This document shows positions 1 through 5,046 of a stretch of DNA of 5,046 nucleotides, piece after piece. Both the position numbers and the translations under genes were made by a program. The stretch lies in contig CADBRY010000254.1 of the NCBI GenBank assembly GCA_902797195.1, positions 1-5,046 on the forward strand, read 5' to 3'. Within the stretch, counting starts at the first letter, position 1. Each line of letters begins with the position of its first letter. This DNA comes from an uncultured Eubacteriales bacterium. GTDB taxonomy: Bacteria > Bacillota > Clostridia > Peptostreptococcales > Anaerovoracaceae. Below the pieces are notes generated by a model that saw only the letters and a list, made by a program, of their open reading frames with translations, ran no database searches and had not been told where the DNA came from.

Positions 1-333
1 CAGGGTCATTGCCGGCCCGCAAAGCATAAGCAGGATATCGGTGTTTATCAGGGAAGACAGGTAAACCAGCAGAACGCAAAGCGCCCACCCGGAAAAACAA
101 CCTATTATCATCCTTGTGGAAAGGCGGCAGTTTTCAAATCCCATCCATCTGACTATCAGCGACCCGGGACACTGTACATATACGACAAAAAACCCTCCCA
201 GCAACAGCAGCTTTCCCGGAGGGGCTCCGTAAACAAAAATACTGACAGCTGTCATCGCAGCCGCCATAACCAGGGTAAGGATCAGGATCGATCTTCTGAA
301 TATGTTGCCTTTGATCATCTGGTGTGCCGTCAT
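1..333 (-). CDS. Multi-pass membrane protein of unknown function, N-terminal part (cut by left edge)
   Basis: The reading frame is open from an ATG at 333 to the window edge, giving 111 codons with no stop; the C-terminal part lies outside. A TAA codon sits directly in front of this ATG in frame, so it is the earliest ATG start. The protein begins MTAHQMIKGN and is strongly hydrophobic. Likely membrane segments are at about residues 14-35, 41-57, 74-96 and 98-111, with basic residues (KGN..RR, RW, R..STR) between some of them. It starts 13 nt after the recombinase stop codon, so it is probably cotranscribed with it. The ribosome binding site is poor (AGG only 3 nt before the ATG). A second ATG at codon 6 (318) is an alternative start without a better site. 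I do not recognise the family. It could be the membrane domain of a sensor kinase or a small transporter-like protein, but nothing visible decides this. Confidence 0.7.
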   Translation of the reverse strand, partial: MTAHQMIKGNIFRRSILILTLVMAAAMTAVSIFVYGAPPGKLLLLGGFFVVYVQCPGSLIVRWMGFENCRLSTRMIIGCFSGWALCVLLVYLSSLINTDILLMLCGPAMTL

Positions 334-346
334 TTACCTGTAGTCG

Positions 347-1243
347 CTATGCCCTTGGGTGAGATTTATCATAAACATCTTTAAGTCTGCTCTTGGTAGC
401 CGACAGATATATCTGTGTCGCGGTAATATCATCATGTCCCATCAGCTCCTGAAGGGATTTCAGATCTGCGCCGTTCTGGAGCATGTGGACCGCAAATGAA
501 TTCCTCAGGGTATGAGGTGTCAGCTTGTGCTCCAGCCCCGCCTGCTGACCGTAATCCCGAAGGATCTTCCACAGACCCTGTCTGGTGATCCTGTGTCCGT
601 ACTGGTTGACGAACAGAGCCTTCTCTTCGCTGTCCTCCCCCACGAGCTTTTCCCTGGCCCCGTAGAGATAGTTTTCCAGAGCCGCTCTCGCAGGCCTTCC
701 CAGTGGGACGATGCGGGCTTTGTTATTGCCGCTGTCACATGTTATGAAACCCATTCTCAGGTTGATATCTTCAACGTTTACGGCAATCAGTTCGCTGACC
801 CTTATACCCGTGGCATAGAGCACCTCCAGGATGGCCCTGTCTCTCACGCCCTTGTTGCTGTCATCGGGACAGGCCAGAAGTTTATCGATCTCCTCTATGG
901 AAAGATACTCAACTTCTTTTCTCTCTATCCTTGGAGACTTGATACTGTCCGTCGGATCCTCTTCCATTTTCCCCTCGCCTATAAGGTATCTGAAGAAGCC
1001 TCTTATGGATGCCACCTTGCGGTTCATGGTGGAGGGGGATTTCCCCGACTGGGTCAGATAGTGAAGATATGCCACCACGTCGGTCTTGGTGGTTTGGGTT
1101 ATGTCATTTATTCCCCGGCCTTCTGCAAAGGCAATGAATTCGTTCACGTCTCTGCCATAGGCCTCGCATGAATTGGGGGCCATTCTTTTTTTTTTTTTCA
1201 GAAACTCAAGATATTTCTTTCTGTAATCTTCCATTTCACTCAC
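347..1243 (-). CDS. xerD: Tyrosine recombinase, XerC/XerD type
   Basis: Site-specific recombinase of the lambda-integrase fold. Family members resolve chromosome dimers at dif through a covalent phosphotyrosine intermediate. The 298 residues match the usual Xer length. An N-terminal SAM-like core-binding domain occupies about residues 5-90 and the catalytic domain about 110-292. The full catalytic set is visible: Arg148 in ATGIRVSEL, Lys175 in NNKARIVPL, His244 and Arg247 in TPHTLRNSFA, His270 in LMGHDD, and nucleophile Tyr279 in TQIYLSAT. The residue after Arg247 is Asn where Xer proteins usually have His. The GTG start shares four bases (GTGA) with the Nudix stop, so the genes are translationally coupled; an ATG at codon 4 (1234) is an alternative start. 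Codons 16-20 contain an uninterrupted run of 13 A. Length, the absence of an excisionase or att repeats, and the metabolic neighbours favour a chromosomal Xer protein over a phage integrase. XerC versus XerD cannot be settled from sequence alone. Confidence 0.93.
   Translation of the reverse strand: MSEMEDYRKKYLEFLKKKKRMAPNSCEAYGRDVNEFIAFAEGRGINDITQTTKTDVVAYLHYLTQSGKSPSTMNRKVASIRGFFRYLIGEGKMEEDPTDSIKSPRIERKEVEYLSIEEIDKLLACPDDSNKGVRDRAILEVLYATGIRVSELIAVNVEDINLRMGFITCDSGNNKARIVPLGRPARAALENYLYGAREKLVGEDSEEKALFVNQYGHRITRQGLWKILRDYGQQAGLEHKLTPHTLRNSFAVHMLQNGADLKSLQELMGHDDITATQIYLSATKSRLKDVYDKSHPRA
1186..1198 (-). repeat. A13 homopolymer tract inside the recombinase gene
   Basis: Thirteen consecutive T on the plus strand, read as thirteen A on the coding strand, encode four Lys codons (AAA) and the first base of the following Arg codon (residues 16-20). 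Gain of one A leads to a TGA at 1106-1104 and loss of one A leads to a TGA at 1146-1144, so either slip truncates the protein within about 50 residues, before the catalytic domain. Whether slippage occurs is inference. Confidence 0.9.
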
Positions 1244-1776
1244 TTCCTCATGTGCCGTCCTGCCATGAAAACAGCTGCTATTGTTTTTGCATCCTCAAGC
1301 TCTCCCCTGCCTGCCATGTCATACAATTCATCAAAGGGCAAGGATATCACTTCCACCGCTTCATCCTCATCGAGATCCTGGTTGCCCGGAGTAAGATCCT
1401 TCATCAGGTATAAGTAGATCTTCTCCTCAGAGTAACCCACACTTGGATTGATGGCTCCCAGGAATTCAATGGTGCCTGCGGTATATCCCGTCTCTTCCTT
1501 AAGCTCTCTGGCCATCGTCGCGGACGGATCAGTCTCGTCCGGGTCTATCTTCCCCGCAGGGATCTCAAGAACGGCTCTGCCGGAGGCATATCTGTACTGC
1601 TTTACAAGAAGCACTTTGTTGTCATCGGTGATTGCAACAGCCGCTGCGGCTCCGTTGTGTTCGATGACCTCCCTGTAGGATGTGCCCCCTGCGACAGTTA
1701 CCTCATCAAGCCTCAGGTTAAGAATTCTTCCTTCATAAATGAGCACGCTCTCGATGCACTTTTCCTCATAAATCAT
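1240..1776 (-). CDS. Nudix hydrolase, ADP-ribose pyrophosphatase (NudF-like)
   Basis: A 178-residue Nudix protein that most likely cleaves ADP-ribose or related nucleoside diphosphate sugars to AMP plus ribose 5-phosphate, a cytosolic housekeeping role. The layout matches the bacterial NudF family: an N-terminal dimerisation strand region (residues 1-40), LLVKQYRYA (56-64), EIPAGKI (71-77), the Nudix box ending RELKEETGY (90-98) with metal-binding Glu91, Glu94 and Glu95, then NPSVGYSEE (110-118). This last segment corresponds to the proline and catalytic-glutamate loop typical of ADP-ribose pyrophosphatases. The box has eight residues between Glu81 and Arg90 where the consensus GX5EX7REUXEEXGU has seven. 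The ATG follows the proC stop after one base. Its upstream AAGGA is 14 nt away, so translation probably depends on coupling to proC. The stop overlaps the recombinase start. Substrate is inferred from family resemblance. Confidence 0.92.
   Translation of the reverse strand: MIYEEKCIESVLIYEGRILNLRLDEVTVAGGTSYREVIEHNGAAAAVAITDDNKVLLVKQYRYASGRAVLEIPAGKIDPDETDPSATMARELKEETGYTAGTIEFLGAINPSVGYSEEKIYLYLMKDLTPGNQDLDEDEAVEVISLPFDELYDMAGRGELEDAKTIAAVFMAGRHMRK
1244..1249 (-). promoter_or_regulatory. Ribosome binding site of the recombinase gene, inside the Nudix 3' end
   Basis: GAGGAA on the minus strand lies within the last codons of the Nudix gene. GAGG is only 2 nt from the GTG start at 1243 but 11 nt from the ATG at 1234 (codon 4). 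Neither spacing is ideal. The ATG is therefore a real alternative start, which would shorten the protein by three residues without touching any domain. Confidence 0.4.
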
Positions 1777-1777
1777 A

Positions 1778-2599
1778 TCAGTTTTTCCCGTCCTTTTCCT
1801 TAGTCATTTCGATAGATCTATCCACTGCGGCCTGAAAGCCCTCTCCTATTTTATCCATAAAACCGTTTTCCAGAAGTTTGTTCACAGCTTCTATTGTGGT
1901 TCCTCCCGGAGAACAGACATTGATCCTCAGCTGTCGGATGCTCTCCCGGCTTTCAAGGACCATCTTTGCGGCTCCCAGCACTGACTGGGCCGCGAACACC
2001 CTTGCCTGGCCGGCATCCATGCCGTTTTTCACCGCCGCATCAACCAGCCCTTCGATGTACATATATGTATAGGCCGGGCTGCTGCCGCTGACTCCGATCA
2101 CGCAGTCTATCTGTTCCTCTCCCACTGTCTGTATAATCCCCGCGGGGGCGAGCACCCTCTCCACCTTTTCCATATCCTCTTCGGTGATATTATCACCTCT
2201 GCAGAGAGCGATCATTCCTTCTCCCACCTTTGCAGGTGTGTTGGGCATGATCCTCACAACCCTGGCATCACTGCCCAGACGCTCTGTTATATATCCTATG
2301 GTGATTCCAGCCGCCATGGATATGATGATCTTGTCCGGCCTGTATTTGCCGGCGATTTCTTCCATCACGCTGTCCATGCCCTGAGGTTTTACCCCTGCCA
2401 CGATAACTTCCGAAGAATCCACCAGCTCTCCGATGGTATCTGCCGGGACGATCCCCGGGAAAGCCGTCATCTTGGCTTGGCATGCTTCTGCATTAAGGTC
2501 GCATATTCTTATTTCATCTGCGGCTCCTGCCGGCGAGGAGGCATAACTGTCCAAAATGGCGCCTCCCATGTTTCCTATTCCGATAAACCCTGTTTTCAT
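1778..2599 (-). CDS. proC: Pyrroline-5-carboxylate reductase
   Basis: Catalyses the last step of proline synthesis, NAD(P)H-dependent reduction of 1-pyrroline-5-carboxylate to L-proline, in the cytosol. The 273 residues are the normal family length. The Rossmann-fold start has the dinucleotide motif GIGNMG (7-12). Further family landmarks are VKPQ (70-73), RIMPNTP (116-122), SGSSPAY (171-177) and the C-terminal signature VCSPGGTTIEAV (228-239), which lies in the substrate-binding helical dimer domain. The segment before the signature reads LRINV where LRDNV is common. The ATG at 2599 is preceded by GAGG with an 8-nt spacer, a good ribosome binding site. It lies 42 nt downstream of proA, whose product gives the semialdehyde that cyclises spontaneously to the substrate of this enzyme, and one base upstream of the Nudix gene. 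Function is secure from motifs and context. Confidence 0.97.
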   Translation of the reverse strand: MKTGFIGIGNMGGAILDSYASSPAGAADEIRICDLNAEACQAKMTAFPGIVPADTIGELVDSSEVIVAGVKPQGMDSVMEEIAGKYRPDKIIISMAAGITIGYITERLGSDARVVRIMPNTPAKVGEGMIALCRGDNITEEDMEKVERVLAPAGIIQTVGEEQIDCVIGVSGSSPAYTYMYIEGLVDAAVKNGMDAGQARVFAAQSVLGAAKMVLESRESIRQLRINVCSPGGTTIEAVNKLLENGFMDKIGEGFQAAVDRSIEMTKEKDGKN

Positions 2600-2641
2600 T
2601 TATAATTCCTCACTGTCCTTTAACATGGTTGTCCTGTCTGT

Positions 2642-3916
2642 TTAAAGATCCTTGAAGTCAAAGACGGATCTTCCGGCGGCATAGTCAGCAACTATCTGTC
2701 CGCTCCCTCTAAGCTGGTACTTGTATGTTACCAGGCCTTCAAGTCCCACAGGTCCTCTTGCGTGAAGTTTGCCGGTACTTATTCCAACTTCCGCTCCAAA
2801 TCCGTATCTGAACCCGTCCGCAAATCTTGTGGAACAGTTATGATATACTCCCGCGGAATCCACCCTTCTCATAAACTCCTCTGCCTCATCCACATTTTCA
2901 GTGATGATGCAGTCGGTATGATGGGATCCGAACCTGTTGATATGGTCTATGGCTTCATCCATGGAATCCACGATGCGCACAGAGAGTATATAGTCCAGAT
3001 ATTCGGTGCTGTCGTCAGCCTCATTCGCTCTTTCGCATCCTATTATCGATACTGTCCTTTCATCCCCTCTGAAAGTGATCTTTCCTCCGGCAGCCTCAGC
3101 AAGTTTTGGCAGCACTTTTTCCGCCGCATCTTTGTGCACCAGCAGGGTCTCCGCCGCATTGCATGCCGCCACATACTGTGTCTTTGAATCTATGATTATG
3201 GGGACCGCCTTTTCAGGATCCGCATCCCCATCCACATAAACATGGCATATTCCGTCGGCATGTCCCATCACCGGTATGGTGGTGTTATCCATTATATATT
3301 TCACAAAGCTGTTTGATCCCCTGGGTATAAGAAGATCCACGTCATTTTCACATTTAAGAAGCTGGTCGATCTGCTCTCTCTCCTCAAGAAGAGCTGCAAA
3401 GTTTTCAGGCAGCCCCGCTTCACAGGCCGCTTTTCTGATCAGGTCAAAGAGCACCCTGTTGGTTGCCTTTGCCTCACTGCCTCCTTTAAGTATGATTCCG
3501 TTTCCGCTTTTTATGCAAAGGCAGGCGATCTGCACCAGAGCATCGGGCCTGGACTCGAATATGACTCCGATCACGCCGATGGGACAGGTTATTCTTGTAA
3601 GACTGAGGCCATCGTCAAGCTGCCTCTTCAGCAGAACCTTAAACAGGGGATCATCCATTTTGATAAGATCCCTTGCTCCCGCGATGCAGTCACTGAGCTT
3701 TGACTCGTCAAACCTGAGCCTTTTGACTATGGGCTCGGGAAGCCGGTCTTTTTCCGCCTTGGCAAGGTCGCTTTCGTTGGCTTTGAAAATGGCGGGGGCT
3801 TCACTGCGAAGTGCATGGCAGACCATCTCCAAAGCCCTGTTTCTAATCTCTCCATCCAGGGATGCCAGCTTCAGACTGTCTTCTTTAACTTTGTGGATAC
3901 TGTCTTTTAGTTCCAT
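2642..3916 (-). CDS. proA: Glutamate-5-semialdehyde dehydrogenase (gamma-glutamyl phosphate reductase)
   Basis: Second enzyme of proline synthesis: NADPH-dependent reduction of gamma-glutamyl phosphate to glutamate 5-semialdehyde. The 424 residues are close to the usual size of about 415-420. It has the aldehyde dehydrogenase superfamily fold. Landmarks are CPIGVIGVIFESRPDA (111-126) and LKGGSEA (143-149) in the cofactor domain, the nucleophile Cys252 within AACNAAETLLVH (250-261), the family signature around AIDHINRFGSHHTD (322-335), and the C-terminal GFGAEVGISTGKLHARGP (372-389). The residues just before Cys252 read QYVAAC rather than the common QRPSVC. The start ATG has a strong AGGAG site 7 nt upstream (3928-3924). 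The gene begins 31 nt after the exonuclease stop and is followed by proC. The usual partner proB is not within the window, although ProA needs the unstable product of ProB. Confidence 0.97.
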   Translation of the reverse strand: MELKDSIHKVKEDSLKLASLDGEIRNRALEMVCHALRSEAPAIFKANESDLAKAEKDRLPEPIVKRLRFDESKLSDCIAGARDLIKMDDPLFKVLLKRQLDDGLSLTRITCPIGVIGVIFESRPDALVQIACLCIKSGNGIILKGGSEAKATNRVLFDLIRKAACEAGLPENFAALLEEREQIDQLLKCENDVDLLIPRGSNSFVKYIMDNTTIPVMGHADGICHVYVDGDADPEKAVPIIIDSKTQYVAACNAAETLLVHKDAAEKVLPKLAEAAGGKITFRGDERTVSIIGCERANEADDSTEYLDYILSVRIVDSMDEAIDHINRFGSHHTDCIITENVDEAEEFMRRVDSAGVYHNCSTRFADGFRYGFGAEVGISTGKLHARGPVGLEGLVTYKYQLRGSGQIVADYAAGRSVFDFKDL

Positions 3917-3947
3917 GTTTCCTCTCCTGTTTCTACGGCGTTTATCT

Positions 3948-4943
3948 TCAGGGCAGAAGCTCAGCCAGCTTCTTTATGAATGCATCTGCCAGGTGGTTAC
4001 ATTCCCTGTTCATCGTTTCACCCTTTTGTCTGACCACCAGAAAGCCGCTTCCGCTTCCGGGATATGGGGCAAATACATCTTCATCCAGTCCCGCCCCTCT
4101 GAGATCCACCGCATCTATTCCTTCACTGCAGACCAGAGGGATCCTGATCTCAAATGTTCCCTTTTCCTTTTCAAATGATGCTTCCGCCGGATAGCCCTCC
4201 AGCTCGTAGCATCTGAACCGGTATCTGTTTTTTCTCTGTTCGCCTGAGATCACCAATGTGCCCCGGTCGAATCCGATCCTGCTGACCACGAGCCCTGAAC
4301 CGGTCGGTCCTGCGGGAAATCCCATGGTATGCATCCCACGGTGGAAATCGCATTTTTCTATCACCCTGGTGAGCTTTGTCAGCTGACATACATCATCCCT
4401 GTTGTGAAGCAGGATCTTTCTTTCCTTCTCCGGATCGCCTGTTCTGGCATAATCCAGATAGAGATCCACACTCTCCGCTCCCGATATCTCATCGGTCCTG
4501 TCCATCCACAGTCCCAGATAGTTCTCCACGGACACCTGTCTCAGGTTTGGAAGAAGCCTCTTCAAAGGCGAGTTCCACCTTACCATATGATAAAGATCCA
4601 GATCATAGGGCGAGCCCATGTCCACGCCGTGTCTTTGGCATCTTTGGGCAAGGAAGGGCATGTCAAACTGCCTCCCGTTATATGTTATTACCACTTCCAA
4701 AGGTTCCACAAGCCGGGCAAAGGCGGAAAGAGCCTCCTCTTCCTCTCCCGTGTTTTGTGCAAAGACCTGGTGAAACACGCCGCTTTTAACATCCAGAAGA
4801 CCGCCCAGTATGAAGGCGCATCTTTTCCTGTCAAGTCCGGTGGTTTCGATATCAAGAACGCCTATACGCCTGTCCCTGAAATACCTGTCGAATACGCGAT
4901 TGGTATAAGGTTTTTCCTCCATCTCCATGGTGATATGTTTCAT
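3948..4943 (-). CDS. YprB-like RNase H-fold 3'-5' exonuclease
   Basis: A predicted DEDD-superfamily nuclease with a YprB-type ribonuclease H-like domain; its substrate is unknown. Counting from the ATG at 4943 there are 331 residues. Exo I is VLDIETTGL with Asp31 and Glu33. Exo II is VVITYNGRQFDMPFL, with Asn89 and Asp94. Exo III is LLHNRDDVCQL (178-188), with the H-N-x-D-D-V pattern typical of this branch. The nuclease domain covers about residues 25-200. Residues 205-331 are a beta-rich tail with no motif I recognise. It is shorter than the Bacillus subtilis YprB protein, which has roughly 410 residues. The frame extends to a TTG at 4961, but that extension overlaps the likely promoter -10 element and the terminator stem, so I prefer the ATG at 4943. 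No ribosome binding site precedes it. An ATG at 4928 is another option. It is the first gene of the cluster. Confidence 0.88.
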   Translation of the reverse strand: MKHITMEMEEKPYTNRVFDRYFRDRRIGVLDIETTGLDRKRCAFILGGLLDVKSGVFHQVFAQNTGEEEEALSAFARLVEPLEVVITYNGRQFDMPFLAQRCQRHGVDMGSPYDLDLYHMVRWNSPLKRLLPNLRQVSVENYLGLWMDRTDEISGAESVDLYLDYARTGDPEKERKILLHNRDDVCQLTKLTRVIEKCDFHRGMHTMGFPAGPTGSGLVVSRIGFDRGTLVISGEQRKNRYRFRCYELEGYPAEASFEKEKGTFEIRIPLVCSEGIDAVDLRGAGLDEDVFAPYPGSGSGFLVVRQKGETMNRECNHLADAFIKKLAELLP

Positions 4944-4949
4944 GAGACA

Positions 4950-4958
4950 AGTATACCA
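4950..4958 (-). promoter_or_regulatory. Candidate extended -10 promoter for the cluster
   Basis: The minus strand reads TGGTATACT: an extended TGn element followed by a -10 hexamer matching TATAAT at five of six positions. No TTGACA-like -35 sits at 16-18 bp; that position falls in the terminator hairpin. This fits an extended -10 promoter, which can act without a -35. The usual distance would place the transcription start near 4943, the A of the exonuclease ATG. Identified by pattern only. Confidence 0.5.
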
Positions 4959-4960
4959 CA

Positions 4961-4990
4961 AACAAAAGAGACCTTGCGGTCTCTTTTGTT
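4961..4990 (-). terminator. Intrinsic terminator hairpin upstream of the cluster
   Basis: A perfect 13-bp inverted repeat with a 4-nt loop spans these 30 bases. Read on the minus strand the stem is AACAAAAGAGACC, the loop is GCAA (a GNRA-type tetraloop) and the 3' arm is T-rich (CTCTTTTGTT, then TGTGG). This looks like a Rho-independent terminator of a minus-strand gene beyond the right edge. The sequence is nearly symmetrical, so it could also work on the plus strand, but no plus-strand gene ends here. Confidence 0.72.
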
Positions 4991-5020
4991 AAAAGGGGTA
5001 TTGGGATTAGAGATTAATGA

Positions 5021-5039
5021 GGTTATCAGGGGGATAACC
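5021..5039. repeat. Short inverted repeat GGTTATC-N5-GATAACC
   Basis: Two perfect 7-base arms (5021-5027 and 5033-5039) flank AGGGG on the plus strand. It lies 30 bp upstream of the terminator hairpin. It could be an operator, a weak hairpin in the 3' end of an upstream transcript, or chance. The same bases are also open in two minus-strand frames, so it may be part of a coding tail. Confidence 0.4.
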
Positions 5040-5046
5040 ACACCAC

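Noticed and set aside
512..1171. A 219-codon plus-strand open frame opposite the recombinase gene
   Set aside because: It is wholly antisense to the recombinase, whose catalytic residues are all present in the minus frame. The product shows no family motif.
347..1243. Recombinase as the integrase of a prophage or integrative element
   Set aside because: Its size fits stand-alone Xer proteins, there are no flanking direct repeats, tRNA gene, excisionase or phage genes, and it is embedded in a metabolic operon.
3276..4178. A 300-codon plus-strand open frame across proA and the end of the exonuclease gene
   Set aside because: It lies antisense to two genes with unmistakable family motifs, crosses their junction, and its Ser/Arg/Leu-rich product is typical of a shadow of codon-biased genes. 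No ribosome binding site or neighbouring plus-strand gene supports it.
4944..4961. TTG start at 4961 for the exonuclease
   Set aside because: The six extra codons coincide with the extended -10 sequence and the edge of the terminator stem, and the added residues (MWYTCL) are not part of the nuclease domain.
5032..5042. DnaA-box-like sequence (TTATCCCCC on the minus strand)
   Set aside because: It matches TTATCCACA at only seven of nine positions, is a single copy, and has no AT-rich region or origin genes nearby.
4991..5046. C-terminal tail of an upstream minus-strand gene (one frame runs from the edge to TAA at 5009-5007)
   Set aside because: Only about 12 codons are visible, another frame is also open through the hairpin to a TGA near 4942, and nothing recognisable distinguishes them. 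It is plausible but cannot be supported.
4961..5046. Riboswitch, T-box or attenuator controlling the proline genes
   Set aside because: No T-box or riboswitch core is visible in the available bases, and there is no convincing antiterminator complementary to the hairpin arms, only a weak TCTCT/AGAGA match. The hairpin is directly followed by its own promoter-like element, so a simple upstream terminator is the easier explanation.

Overview
The window is one tightly packed minus-strand gene cluster from what looks like a chromosomal region of a Clostridia-type Firmicute. Base composition is roughly balanced by eye. Ribosome binding sites such as AGGAG and GAGG are good where there is space for them, and protein styles (a YprB-like exonuclease, a NudF-like Nudix enzyme, a stand-alone Xer recombinase) fit that group. 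The lineage call is inference; no marker gene such as rRNA is present.

Reading in the direction of transcription (right to left), the window opens with a short upstream region (about 4944-5046). It holds a 7-bp inverted repeat (5021-5039) and a perfect 13-bp-stem hairpin (4961-4990) that looks like the terminator of a gene beyond the right edge. An extended -10 promoter sequence (TGGTATACT, 4950-4958) follows immediately. Then come: a YprB-type RNase H-fold exonuclease (3948-4943); proA, glutamate-5-semialdehyde dehydrogenase (2642-3916); proC, pyrroline-5-carboxylate reductase (1778-2599); a Nudix hydrolase of the ADP-ribose pyrophosphatase type (1240-1776); a XerC/XerD-like tyrosine recombinase (347-1243); and the first 111 codons of an unrecognised multi-pass membrane protein that runs off the left edge (1-333).

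Gaps between genes are 31, 42, 1, -4 and 13 nt, and I see no internal terminator, so all six genes can be read as one operon. proA and proC carry out the last two enzymatic steps of proline synthesis from glutamyl phosphate. The first enzyme, ProB (glutamate 5-kinase), is not in the window. The Nudix enzyme and the recombinase have housekeeping-type roles, and nothing here suggests that the recombinase belongs to a mobile element.

I find no RNA gene, CRISPR array, insertion sequence or clear novel system. The points most worth a second look are a 13-A homopolymer inside the 5' end of the recombinase gene, the terminator/promoter/start-codon compaction in front of the exonuclease (which predicts a leaderless mRNA), the missing proB, and a one-residue insertion within the Nudix box.
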